Source of the DNA: Pseudomonas sp. LFM046
Lineage (GTDB): Bacteria > Pseudomonadota > Gammaproteobacteria > Pseudomonadales > Pseudomonadaceae
Length of the DNA: 64,000 nucleotides
Assembly (NCBI RefSeq): GCF_000949385.2
Contig: NZ_JYKO02000001.1
Coordinates: forward strand, 4,643,840 to 4,707,839
Direction: 5' to 3'
The notes beneath the pieces were generated by a model. It was not told the DNA's origin. It ran no database searches and worked only from the letters and a program-made list of their open reading frames with translations. Below, piece after piece: positions 27,853-36,253 of the stretch (within the stretch, counting starts at the first letter, position 1; every line of letters starts with the position of its first letter). Position numbers and translations under genes: made by a program.

Positions 27853-29086
27853 GGTTGTTCACTCCCCGGCTGGCGCGCTGTTGCAGACGCTGGGCGCCGG
27901 CTCGATCACCCCGGGCGGCCAGCAGCGCCGCCAGGTGGGCCAGCGCCTCGGCATGCTGCGGCTGCAGGTACAGGGCCTTGCGGTAATAGTCCTGGGCCTC
28001 GTCGGTCTTGCCCGCCACATCGCTGAGCAGGCCAAGCCAATAGAAGACATCCGCTGACGGCCCCTGGCGGATGAGCAGAGCCTCGCAGGCCACCTGCGCT
28101 TCGTTGCTGCGGCCGCTGTTGGCCAGGCTGGCGATCTCCGCCAGGGCGGCCTCGCGGTCCGTGCCTTCGACCGCCGCTTTCGGCTGTTCCGGCCTGGGCA
28201 GCGGTTGACGCTGGCGGACCGGGGCTGCCGCTCGCGGGGCGCTGGCGGTCACCGGCACAGGAACCGGAACCTGGACCGGCTTGGCAGCGGCCGGGGGTGG
28301 CGCATGGCGGAACACGAATGCCTGTGGATAAGCCAGCGCCTGCATGCCGTGCTGGCTGAGCAGGCTGGCTTCCGCCGGGCCGATGAACATGGCGCCGTCC
28401 TTCTGCATCAGGCGTTTGAGTATGTCCAGCACGATCCGCTGGGTCGGTCGGTCGAAATAGATCAACAGGTTGCGACAGAAGACGAAGTCGTAGGGCGCCT
28501 CCCCCGCCAGCAGGCCGGGGTCCAGCAGGTTGCCACGCAGGAAACGCACCTTGGACGCCACCTGCCGGGCCAGGGCGTACCCCTCGCCCGAGGGGATGAA
28601 ATAACGGTCGCGAAAGGCCAGTTCTTCGCCACGGAACGAGTTGCGCCCGTAGAGCCCCTGGCGCGCCCGCTCCAGCACCCGCTCGCTGACATCCACCGCA
28701 TCTACCTGGAACAACCCGGGCGCCAGGCCGGCGTCCAGCAGCGCCATGACAATGGAAAAGGGTTCCTCCCCGGTGGAACAGGGCAGGCTGAGGATGCGCA
28801 ACTGGCGCCCGCCGGCCAGCGCCGGCAGCCGCTCGAAAGCCAGACGCCCGAGCGCGGCGAAGGATTCGGGATAACGGAAGAACCAGGTCTCGGGCACAAC
28901 CACGGCTTCCACCAGCGCCTGCTGTTCGATTGGCGAAGCGCTGAGGGTGGTCCAGTAGGCCTCTTCGTCACGGCAGCCGGCGGCGGTCATGCGCTGGCGT
29001 ACAGCGCGCTCGACCACCACCCGGCCGATGGACTCGGCTTCCAGGCCGATGAGGTTTTTAAGCAGTGTCTCGACGCGCTCGATCAT
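27842..29086 (-). CDS. wspC: Wsp chemoreceptor methyltransferase WspC (CheR with TPR)
   Basis: 414 residues: CheR methyltransferase domain (about 1-270) with the SAM motif LRILSLPCSTGEEPFSI (outlined), DVSERVLERARQG, and FCRNLLIYFD. A Pro/Ala-rich linker (about 275-305) follows, then a TPR-type C-terminal tail (YWLGLLSDVAGKTDEAQDYYRKAL). It methylates WspA, opposing WspF. The TPR tail is usual for WspC and may target it to the receptor cluster. Confidence 0.95.
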   Translation of the reverse strand: MIERVETLLKNLIGLEAESIGRVVVERAVRQRMTAAGCRDEEAYWTTLSASPIEQQALVEAVVVPETWFFRYPESFAALGRLAFERLPALAGGRQLRILSLPCSTGEEPFSIVMALLDAGLAPGLFQVDAVDVSERVLERARQGLYGRNSFRGEELAFRDRYFIPSGEGYALARQVASKVRFLRGNLLDPGLLAGEAPYDFVFCRNLLIYFDRPTQRIVLDILKRLMQKDGAMFIGPAEASLLSQHGMQALAYPQAFVFRHAPPPAAAKPVQVPVPVPVTASAPRAAAPVRQRQPLPRPEQPKAAVEGTDREAALAEIASLANSGRSNEAQVACEALLIRQGPSADVFYWLGLLSDVAGKTDEAQDYYRKALYLQPQHAEALAHLAALLAARGDRAGAQRLQQRASRGVNNHGR

Positions 29087-29589
29087 GCCGCGCCCTCCGT
29101 GGCCGGAAACAGCAGCGCGCGCACGTCATTGGGCAGCAGATCGACAACGCGGATGAGCTGCACCAGCCCATCCGCCGCCTGATACACAGGCCCCAGGTAG
29201 CGCGCCCCGCCCTGCTCCAGTCCGTAGTCGCGGAACGCCTCCGGACTGCAGCGCAGGGTGTCGGTGGCCTGTTCGAGGATCAGCCCCAGCCAGCGCGATT
29301 CATCCGCCAGCGGATAGTGCACCAGCACCAGACGGGTACTGGTGCGCACCTGGGCGGGCTGCCCAAAGGCGAGCACGGCCAGGTCCAGCACCGGCACCAG
29401 CGCGCCGCGATGGGAGAAGACCCCGGCGACCCAGCCTGGGGCCTCCGGCACCTGTTTCAAGCGTTGCAGCGGCAGCACTTCCACCACGTCCTGGACATCC
29501 AGCGCGTAGCGGTCACCGCCCATGCGGAATTGCAGGTACAGCCTGCCCCTGGCGGTTCGGGCCGGCATACGGGTTCGGCTCGAGCACAT
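29083..29589 (-). CDS. wspB: CheW-like coupling protein WspB
   Basis: 168-residue CheW domain (LYLQFRMGGDRYALDVQDVVEVLP, outlined; VAGVFSHRGALVPVLDL). It is the second coupling protein linking WspA and WspE. Its ATG at 29589 is nine bases past the wspA stop; an inner ATG at 29568 (MPARTARG) is an equally plausible start. It overlaps wspC by four bases. Confidence 0.93.
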   Translation of the reverse strand: MCSSRTRMPARTARGRLYLQFRMGGDRYALDVQDVVEVLPLQRLKQVPEAPGWVAGVFSHRGALVPVLDLAVLAFGQPAQVRTSTRLVLVHYPLADESRWLGLILEQATDTLRCSPEAFRDYGLEQGGARYLGPVYQAADGLVQLIRVVDLLPNDVRALLFPATEGAA

Positions 29590-29598
29590 GGTGCCGGC

Positions 29599-31230
29599 TC
29601 AGACCTTGAAGCGGCTGACGCCGGTGCGCAGGCCGTTGGCTACCAGGTTCAGTTCATCGATGGCGGAGCTGGCCTGACGCAGGGATTCCACGGTCTGCCC
29701 GGTGGCCTCGCCCAGCTGGACCAGGGCCTGGTTGATCTGTTCGGCGCCGGTGGCCTGGGCCTGCATGCCCTCATTGACCATTTGCACCCGCGGCGCCAGG
29801 GCCTGTACCTGCTGGATGATCTGCGACAGCTGCTCGCCCACCTGCCCCACTTCACCGATGCCGCGGCGCACTTCCTCGGAGAACTTGTCCATGCCCATGA
29901 CCCCGGCGGACACCGCCGACTGGATCTCGCGCACCATCTGCTCGATGTCGTAGGTGGCCACGGCGGTCTGGTCGGCCAGGCGGCGCACTTCCGTGGCGAC
30001 CACGGCGAAGCCACGGCCGTACTCGCCAGCCTTTTCCGCCTCGATGGCGGCATTGAGGGACAGCAGGTTGGTCTGGTCGGCCACCTTCACGATGGTGGTG
30101 ACCACCTGATTGATGTTGCCGGCCTTCTCGTTGAGGATCGCCAGCTTCGCGTTCACCAGCTCGGCGGCCCCCATCACCTGGTGCATGGTGTCCTCCATGC
30201 GAGCCAGGCCCAACTGGCCGGAGCCGGCGAGGACGGAGGTCTGCTCGGCGGTGCCGGACACCTCGGCCATGGTGCGCACCAGGTCCCGCGAGGTGGCGGC
30301 GATCTCCCGCGAAGTGGCGCCGATCTCCGTGGTGGTGGCGGCGGTCTCGGTGGCGGTGGCCTGCTGCTGGCGGGAGGTGGCGGCGATCTCGGTGACCGAG
30401 GTGGTCACCTGCACCGCCGAGCGCTGGGCCTGGGCCACCAACGCCTTGAGCTCCTCGGCCATGCTGTTGAAGCCGGTCTCGATGGCGTTGAATTCGTCCC
30501 GGCGCTGGAGGTCCAGCCGTGTGGACAAGTCGCCACTGCCCATGACCTTCAGGGTCTCGACGATGCCGCCAACCGGGCGGGTGATGGCACGCAACAGAAG
30601 CAGGCCGCAAACGGCCGCGGCAGCCACCGCCAGCACCAGGGCGAAGAGCATGCTGCGCTCGGAATTGCGCACCGAGCCGACGATCTCGTTCACCGACTCC
30701 TCACCCGAGGCGCGGTTGCTCTCGATCAGGTCGTTGAGCATCTGGCGCCCTTGACCCCACTGTTCAACCAGAGGCCCTTCGAAGGTGGCTTCGGCCGCAC
30801 CGTGGTGCCCTTCCTGGAGCTGGGCCAGCAGTTCCTTCTGGCGGTCCACGTATTCCTTGCGCACGCCCTTGAAAATCTCGAACTGCTTGTTGTCCTCGAC
30901 TTGGGTGATCGTGCCCTCGTAGTCCTTGATCAGCTCCTCCAGCTGGGCATTGCTCTCATCCAGTTCCTTGCGGCCGGAATGGTAGATGGAGCCGACGGCC
31001 GAAGCCTGGCCATCGTCCAGCATGGCCTGGGTGCGCAGGAGGTTGTCGGTCCAGGAGCTGCGGATCTTGCTGATGAAGTGCATACCGGGCACGGAGTCGC
31101 TGAGTACCAGAACCCCTTCGCGCTCGATGTTCCTCAGCTGCACGTAGGACATGCCGGCCATCAACAGCATGATGGCGATGATCACCGCGAAACTCGCCTG
31201 GATACGCAAGCGAACAGTCCAGTTCTTCAC
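29599..31230 (-). CDS. wspA: Methyl-accepting surface sensor WspA
   Basis: 543-residue membrane chemoreceptor: TM1 (about 10-30), a periplasmic four-helix-bundle domain (about 32-187), TM2 (about 188-208), HAMP, and the cytoplasmic signalling hairpin with the conserved tip ([24 protein letters not shown], outlined). It senses contact or envelope stress and activates WspE. The start is GTG, with GGGGAAGA just upstream. First gene of the seven-gene wsp operon; a sigma-70-like promoter lies at 31287-31315. Confidence 0.96.
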   Translation of the reverse strand: MKNWTVRLRIQASFAVIIAIMLLMAGMSYVQLRNIEREGVLVLSDSVPGMHFISKIRSSWTDNLLRTQAMLDDGQASAVGSIYHSGRKELDESNAQLEELIKDYEGTITQVEDNKQFEIFKGVRKEYVDRQKELLAQLQEGHHGAAEATFEGPLVEQWGQGRQMLNDLIESNRASGEESVNEIVGSVRNSERSMLFALVLAVAAAAVCGLLLLRAITRPVGGIVETLKVMGSGDLSTRLDLQRRDEFNAIETGFNSMAEELKALVAQAQRSAVQVTTSVTEIAATSRQQQATATETAATTTEIGATSREIAATSRDLVRTMAEVSGTAEQTSVLAGSGQLGLARMEDTMHQVMGAAELVNAKLAILNEKAGNINQVVTTIVKVADQTNLLSLNAAIEAEKAGEYGRGFAVVATEVRRLADQTAVATYDIEQMVREIQSAVSAGVMGMDKFSEEVRRGIGEVGQVGEQLSQIIQQVQALAPRVQMVNEGMQAQATGAEQINQALVQLGEATGQTVESLRQASSAIDELNLVANGLRTGVSRFKV

Positions 31231-31286
31231 ATTCTTCCCCAGTTACCAATGCCCGGTTTCAAAGCGGCCCGCGGCCGATGGCGGCG

Positions 31287-31315
31287 ACTCTAGAGACAAG
31301 CTCGACGACTCGCAA
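31287..31315 (-). promoter_or_regulatory. Candidate wspA promoter
   Basis: On the minus strand TTGCGA (31315-31310) and TAGAGT (31292-31287) are 17 bp apart, about 57 bases upstream of the GTG. The bases around and past the -10 (TAGAGTCGCCGCCATCG) recur exactly before the CoA-transferase gene at 58770. Confidence 0.55.
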
Positions 31316-31478
31316 TCGCCGCAAAGCATGGAATTTCGTCGCCAGAATGTCGGCGGCACGAAACCATTGGGGAGTTTGGCAGAAAGTGGCCGATTTGCAG
31401 GAAAAGGAACAGCCAGGGGGACCCAGTGGGGAAGCTCGCACCGGTTCCCCTAACGGCACAACGTGCGCCCCGGACTCG

Positions 31479-31521
31479 TTGTAGAGGGCGCTTTCAATCG
31501 CGAATGAATTCGCTCCTACAG
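31479..31521. repeat. Dispersed TTGTAG...GAATGAATTCGC...CTACAG repeat
   Basis: TTGTAGAGGGCG, then CAATCGCGAATGAATTCG, then CTCCTACAG. Same family as 17012, 44449 and 60028, here with left and right halves fused closely. Confidence 0.7.
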
Positions 31522-31560
31522 AAATGCCTCGCTGCCCGTGGATGTACGCAGGGCCTCGAA

Positions 31561-31588
31561 GGGTGGACCGATGAAGCGTGATCCACCC
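31561..31588. repeat. GGGTGGA/TCCACCC hairpin repeat
   Basis: GGGTGGA and TCCACCC arms separated by about 14 bases and followed by TACGA. It lies 21 bases beyond the MFS gene stop and may serve as its transcript end. Confidence 0.55.
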
Positions 31589-31608
31589 TACGACTACGGG
31601 TGATCGTC

Positions 31609-33225
31609 CTATTGGTGGATATCCACGTGGCGGGTCTCGCGCAGGAAGAACAAGGCGCAAACCAGGCTGCCCCCGGTGATCAGCACCGGGTACCAGAGGC
31701 CATAGAAGATGTCGCCGGTGTACACCACCAGGGCGAAGGACACCGTGGGCAGGAAACCGCCGAACCAGCCGTTGCCGATGTGGTACGGCAGGGACAGCGA
31801 GGTATAGCGGATGCGGGTAGGGAACAGCTCCACCATCAGCGCGGCCAGCGGGCCGTAGCAAAGGGTGGAGATCAGCACCAGGGCGAAGAGGATGGCGATC
31901 ACCATCGGCTTGTCGATCTGCCCGCTATCGGCCTGCTGTGGATAACCCGCCGCCTTCACCGCCTCGCCCATCGCTGCGGCGTCGAAGCCGCGAATCTCGG
32001 TCTCGCCGATCTTCACCAGCACCTCGCTGCCGGCCGGCGCCGCGACGCTGGAGTACGGCAGGCCGCTCTTGACCAGGAAGGTCTTGGCCTTGTCGCAGGG
32101 ACTGTCGAATTTCGCCTTGCCCACCGGATCGAACTGGAAGGTGCAGGTGGCCGGGTCGGCAATCACGCTGATGGGCGCCTGCCGGCTGGCCTGGTCGATG
32201 GCCGGGTTGGCGTAGTGGGTCAGCGCCTTGAATAGCGGGAAGTAGCAGAGCGTGGCCAGCAGCAGGCCGGCCAGCAGCACCGGCTTGCGGCCGATGCGAT
32301 CCGACAGCCAGCCGGCCACCAGGAAGAACGGCGCGCCGAGCACCAGGGCGGCGATCAGCAGGCCGTTGGCGGTGCTGGCGTCCACCTTGAGCACCTGCGT
32401 GAGGAAGAACAGCACGTAGAACTGCGCGGTGTAGAAGGTCACGGCCTGGCCGGCGTTGATGCTGAACAGCGCGGTGAGCACCACCTTGAGGTTGCTCCAG
32501 TTGGTGAACGACTCGCGCAACGGCGCTTTGCTGCACTTGCCCTCGGCCTTCATCTTCAGGAAAGCCGGCGACTCGTGCATGGACAGGCGAATCCAGGTGG
32601 AGATGCCCAGCAGCACGATGGACAGCAGGAACGGCAGGCGCCAGCCCCAGGTCTCGAATTCGTCGCCGGTCAGTTGCCGGCAGGCCAGGATCACCAGCAG
32701 CGACAGAAGCAGGCCGAGGGTGGCGGTGGACTGGATCCAGCTGGTGTAGCCGCCGCGCTTGTTGGCCGGCGCGTGCTCGGCGACGTAGATCGCCGCCCCG
32801 CCATACTCGCCGCCCAGGGCCAGGCCCTGAAGCATGCGCAGGCAGACCAGGATGATCGGCGCGGCAACGCCGATGGACGCGTAGGTGGGCAGCAGGCCCA
32901 CGGCGAAGGTGGACAGGCCCATCAGCAGGATGGTGACGAGAAAGGTGTACTTGCGCCCGATCATGTCCCCCAGGCGGCCGAACACCAGGGCGCCGAAGGG
33001 CCGCACCAGGAAGCCGGCGGCGAAGGCCATGAGGGCGAAGATGAAGGCCGTGGTCTCGTTCACCCCGGCGAAGAACTGCTTGCTGATCACCGCAGCCAGG
33101 GCGCCGTAGAGGAAGAAGTCGTACCACTCGAACACGGTGCCCAGGGAGGAGGCGAAGATCACCTTGCGCTCTTCCCTGGGCGTGGTGGCGGGCACGGCAT
33201 AGGTGGACGTTGCGTACTCGGTCAT
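31609..33225 (-). CDS. MFS transporter, metabolite:H+ symporter (MHS) family, with periplasmic insertion
   Basis: 538-residue inner-membrane transporter of the MHS/ShiA-ProP type. Signatures: FEWYDFFLYGALAA in TM1, RPFGALVFGRLGDMIGRK (TM2-3 loop), LQGLALGGEYGGAA, and SDRIGRKPVLL between TM8 and TM9. Residues about 338-439 form a hydrophilic insertion between TM9 and TM10, predicted periplasmic, with two cysteines (361 and 377). MHS members without it are near 430-450 residues. It is 124 bp downstream of the GMC oxidoreductase gene on the same strand, so it probably imports that enzyme's substrate. Substrate unknown. Confidence 0.92.
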   Translation of the reverse strand: MTEYATSTYAVPATTPREERKVIFASSLGTVFEWYDFFLYGALAAVISKQFFAGVNETTAFIFALMAFAAGFLVRPFGALVFGRLGDMIGRKYTFLVTILLMGLSTFAVGLLPTYASIGVAAPIILVCLRMLQGLALGGEYGGAAIYVAEHAPANKRGGYTSWIQSTATLGLLLSLLVILACRQLTGDEFETWGWRLPFLLSIVLLGISTWIRLSMHESPAFLKMKAEGKCSKAPLRESFTNWSNLKVVLTALFSINAGQAVTFYTAQFYVLFFLTQVLKVDASTANGLLIAALVLGAPFFLVAGWLSDRIGRKPVLLAGLLLATLCYFPLFKALTHYANPAIDQASRQAPISVIADPATCTFQFDPVGKAKFDSPCDKAKTFLVKSGLPYSSVAAPAGSEVLVKIGETEIRGFDAAAMGEAVKAAGYPQQADSGQIDKPMVIAILFALVLISTLCYGPLAALMVELFPTRIRYTSLSLPYHIGNGWFGGFLPTVSFALVVYTGDIFYGLWYPVLITGGSLVCALFFLRETRHVDIHQ

Positions 33226-33349
33226 TGCGGCTCTCCTGCCCCTCGTGAGGGCTCTTGTTGTTGTGGATGCCTCTGCTGATCAGCCTCGACCACCACGACG
33301 CAAGGCGCCGCGCGATGCTGGATGTTCCGGGCGGGCGAAGGTCCCTCGC

Positions 33350-35020
33350 TCAAGCCCCGATCTTTTCCTCCGCTTTGCCAACCGCCGTACCCAGTTCCTG
33401 GGGACGCGCCTGCCGCTTCTGGTCGGCCAGCATCATCTGCGCGGCCTTCTCGGCGATCACCAGCACCGGCGAGCAGGTGTTGCCGGAGGTCAGGCTGGGC
33501 ATGATCGAAGCGTCGGCGATGCGCAGGCCGGGAATGCCGTGCACCCTCAGCTCGGCGTCCACCACCGACTCGCGATCCTGGCCCATCCGGCACGTGCCGG
33601 CGGGGTGGAAGATGGTGGTGCCGATGGCGGCGGCGGCGCGGTGCAGGTCTTCCTCGCTGCGATAGTCCGGGCCGGGCTTGTATTCCTCCGGCTGGAAAGG
33701 CGCCAGCGCCGGCTGGGCGACGATGCGCCGGGTCAGGCGGATGGCGTCCGCCGCCACCTTGAGGTCGCGCGGGTCGCCCAGGTAGTTGGGCTGGATCGAC
33801 GGCGCCAGGCCCGGGTCGGCCGAGCGGATCTGCACCGTGCCGCGGCTGTGCGGGCGCAGGTCGCAGACCGAGGCGGTGAAGGCCGGGAAGGCGTGCAGCG
33901 GCTCGCCGAAGCGGTCAAGGGACAGCGGCTGCACGTGGTATTCGAGGTTGGCCGAGGGCTGCTGCGGGTCGGAACGGGCGAAGGCCCCCAGCTGGCTCGG
34001 CGCCATGGACAAGGGTCCACTACGGTCGAACAGATAGCGCAGGCCCATGCCCAGCTTGCCCCAGAGGCTGCCGGCGATCTGGTTCAGCGTCGGCACCCCG
34101 CTGACCTTGTAGATCAGGCGCAATTGCAGGTGATCCTGCAGGTTGCCGCCCACCCCGGGCAACTCATGGGCGACGCCTATCCCCAGACGTTCCAGCAAGG
34201 CCCGCGAACCGATGCCGGAGCGCTGCAGCAGGCAGGGCGAGCCGATGGCGCCGGCACTGAGGACGATCTCGCGGCGCGCCTCGAAGCGCCGCACCTGGCC
34301 GTCCACGCGCACCAGCAGCGCCCTGGCCCGGCCCTGTTCGAGGAGCACCCGCTGCGCCTCGGCGCCGGTCAGCACGGTGAGGTTGGGCCGCTGCAGGACG
34401 CCCCGGAGGAACCCCTTGGAGGCATTCCAGCGCACCCCACCGCGCTGGTTGACCTGGAAGTAGCCGCAGCCCTCGTTGTCGCCGCCGTTGAAGTCCTCGA
34501 CGCTGGCGATTCCGGTCTGCGCCGCCGCCTCGCGGAATGAATCCAGCAAGGCCCAGGACAGGCGCTGGCGCTCCACCCGCCATTCGCCGCCAGCACCGTG
34601 CAGCGCGCTGGCGCCGGCGAAATGGTCCTCCATACCACGGAACAGCGGCAGCAGTTCCTGCCAGCTCCAGCCGAGGTTGCCGGCCGCCGCCCACTGGTCG
34701 TAGTCACGGGCCTGGCCACGCATGTAGATCATGCCGTTGATCGAGGAGCAGCCGCCCAGCACTTTGCCGCGGGGGTATTTGAGGGCGCGACCGTCGAGGC
34801 CGGGCACGGCATCGGTGTCGAAGCACCAGTCGGTGCGCGGGTTGCCGATGCAGTAGAGGTAACCGACCGGGATGTGGATCCAGGGGTAGTTGTCGCGACC
34901 GCCGGCTTCCAGCAGCAACACCTGGTTGGCGGGGTCGGCGGAAAGCCGGTTGGCCAGCAGGCAACCGGCGGGACCGGCGCCGACGATGAGGTAGTCGAAG
35001 GTATCCCTTGCCGCGGACAT
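33350..35020 (-). CDS. GMC family FAD oxidoreductase (choline-dehydrogenase-like)
   Basis: 556-residue flavin alcohol dehydrogenase. The FAD-binding site is at the N-terminus (YLIVGAGPAGCLLANRLS, then LLLEAGG). The GMC signature appears (GKVLGGCSSINGMIYMRG), as do the C-terminal catalytic region HPAGTCRMG and DASIMPSLTSGNTCSPV. No signal peptide. The start MSAARDTFDY at 35020 is chosen over an open frame to 35137 that lacks conservation and covers the promoter region. It is divergent from a LysR gene that probably controls it. No betaine-aldehyde dehydrogenase sits nearby, so BetA function is unlikely; a different alcohol is probable. Confidence 0.92.
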   Translation of the reverse strand: MSAARDTFDYLIVGAGPAGCLLANRLSADPANQVLLLEAGGRDNYPWIHIPVGYLYCIGNPRTDWCFDTDAVPGLDGRALKYPRGKVLGGCSSINGMIYMRGQARDYDQWAAAGNLGWSWQELLPLFRGMEDHFAGASALHGAGGEWRVERQRLSWALLDSFREAAAQTGIASVEDFNGGDNEGCGYFQVNQRGGVRWNASKGFLRGVLQRPNLTVLTGAEAQRVLLEQGRARALLVRVDGQVRRFEARREIVLSAGAIGSPCLLQRSGIGSRALLERLGIGVAHELPGVGGNLQDHLQLRLIYKVSGVPTLNQIAGSLWGKLGMGLRYLFDRSGPLSMAPSQLGAFARSDPQQPSANLEYHVQPLSLDRFGEPLHAFPAFTASVCDLRPHSRGTVQIRSADPGLAPSIQPNYLGDPRDLKVAADAIRLTRRIVAQPALAPFQPEEYKPGPDYRSEEDLHRAAAAIGTTIFHPAGTCRMGQDRESVVDAELRVHGIPGLRIADASIMPSLTSGNTCSPVLVIAEKAAQMMLADQKRQARPQELGTAVGKAEEKIGA

Positions 35021-35196
35021 GGCGAGCCTCGTCTTGTCGTTATTGTCGTGGCCTTGGCGTCCTGACCAGGGGCGGCGGGCGCCGGCGGCGACTTCGAGTG
35101 GTTCGAGGCTAGTCGTTCGTTCGCGATAAAAAAACAAACGTTTCGTATCAGCTATTGTTCGTTTTCTAACAACGACCGATTCCCGAGGCTCCCTGC
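35021..35196. promoter_or_regulatory. Divergent GMC/LysR regulatory region
   Basis: 176 bp, locally AT-rich around 35125-35170, with several GTTCG repeats and an AAACGTTT palindrome at 35136-35143. It should hold both promoters and the LysR binding site; exact -35/-10 assignments are not clear to me. Confidence 0.45.
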
Positions 35197-36108
35197 ATGT
35201 TCGACTGGAATGACCTGCGTTACTTTCTCGAACTGCACCGCAGCGGCCGCCTGCTGACCGCCGCCAAGCGCCTCAACACCACCCACGCCACGGTGGCGCG
35301 GCACATCGAGAACATCGAGCGCGATCTCGGCACGCAGCTCTTCGTCCAGCACACCGACGGCTATCAGCTGACCCCGGCCGGCCAGGCCCTGCTCAAGCAT
35401 GCCGAGGCCATGGAGAACACCGCCATGCTGGCCCAGGAGGACATGAGCCAGGGCATTTCCCCACTCGGCCGAATCCGTATCGGCGTCACCGAAGGCCTGG
35501 GCAGCGTGTTCCTCGCCCCGCGCCTGGCCGAGCTGATGCGCCGCTACCCGGGGCTGGAGGTGGAACTGGTGTCGGTGCCGCGCTTCGTCAGCATCACCAA
35601 CCGCGAGGCGGACATCGCCATCTCCCTCGACCGCCCCGGTGCCGACCTGGTGATCACCCGCTCACTGACCCGCTACCGCCTGAGCCTGTACGCCAGCCCG
35701 TCCTATCTGGAACAAGCGCCGCCGCTTAACAAGCGCGACGATCTGGGCAAGCACCAATGGATCGGCTACGTCGACGACCTGCTGTTCAGCCAGGAACTGA
35801 TGTTCCACCACAGCTTCTGCCGCCACCCCCACGTGGTGTTCCGCAGCACCAGCGTGGTCGCCCAGCAGCAGGCGGCCCAGGCCGGCGTCGGCCTGGCCAT
35901 CCTCCCGCACTTCATGGGCAGCCGCGATCCGCTGCTGGTGCCGGTGCTGCCGGAGGAACGCATCGAACGCGAATACTGGATGAGCGCCCGCCGCGAACTG
36001 CACCGCTCGGTGCGCCTGCGGGTGGTGTGGGATTTCCTGCTGGAACTCTGCGCGCGGGAGCGGGCCTTGCTGCTTGGCGAGGAAGGCGGTAAGGGCACTT
36101 CCTCGTAG
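35197..36108 (+). CDS. LysR family regulator, divergent from GMC oxidoreductase
   Basis: 303-residue LysR-type regulator. Winged HTH at residues about 4-62 (LRYFLELHRSGRLLTAAKRL, THATVARHIENIE), then an effector-binding domain. The wording of the HTH (DLRYFLELHRSG) is typical of the subgroup that regulates adjacent metabolic genes. It is divergent from the GMC gene. Its stop TAG (36106-36108) falls within the first bases (CGTAGGG) of a dispersed repeat, so the last residues (GKGTSS) may reflect repeat insertion. Confidence 0.92.
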   Translation: MFDWNDLRYFLELHRSGRLLTAAKRLNTTHATVARHIENIERDLGTQLFVQHTDGYQLTPAGQALLKHAEAMENTAMLAQEDMSQGISPLGRIRIGVTEGLGSVFLAPRLAELMRRYPGLEVELVSVPRFVSITNREADIAISLDRPGADLVITRSLTRYRLSLYASPSYLEQAPPLNKRDDLGKHQWIGYVDDLLFSQELMFHHSFCRHPHVVFRSTSVVAQQQAAQAGVGLAILPHFMGSRDPLLVPVLPEERIEREYWMSARRELHRSVRLRVVWDFLLELCARERALLLGEEGGKGTSS

Positions 36109-36172
36109 GGTGGGTGGAGCGGAGCGATACCCACGCGGTCGTGTCGGATGACAGGTATCGCTGCGGACCCGC
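36104..36172. repeat. Dispersed palindromic repeat between the two LysR genes
   Basis: Starts CGTAGGGTGGGT. Inner arms AGCGATACC (36123-36131) and GGTATCGCT (36154-36162) pair perfectly; GTGGGT/ACCCAC also pairs (36110-36134). Left edge overlaps the upstream LysR stop codon. Confidence 0.65.
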
Positions 36173-36224
36173 AAGGTGGCGGAATCACGCGTAACCCTCT
36201 AAAAAAGCGAAACCTACGTTCAGA

Positions 36225-36235
36225 TTTCGATAATC
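36225..36235. promoter_or_regulatory. TTTCGAT-AATC site before second lysR
   Basis: TTTCGATAATC 19 bases before the lysR ATG. It resembles the palindrome TTCGAT-TTA-ATCGAA upstream of the aldehyde dehydrogenase gene, suggesting both are sites of the same LysR protein. Inferred. Confidence 0.35.
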
Positions 36236-36253
36236 AAGGGACACCACCCGCCC

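Larger units (their letters stand above)
31231..31608. other. Longest gene-free stretch: wspA leader plus two dispersed repeats
   Basis: 378 bp between wspA and the MFS gene, both on the minus strand. The right-hand part is downstream of the MFS gene and the left-hand part is upstream of wspA. It contains the wspA promoter candidate, a GAATGAATTCGC repeat (31479-31521) and a GGGTGGA/TCCACCC hairpin (31561-31588). Short open frames here have no start signal or coding character that I can see. Confidence 0.7.

Noticed and set aside
33350-35020. GMC gene as choline dehydrogenase betA
   Set aside because: The family matches, but betB, betI and choline transporter genes are absent and the neighbouring permease is MHS type.
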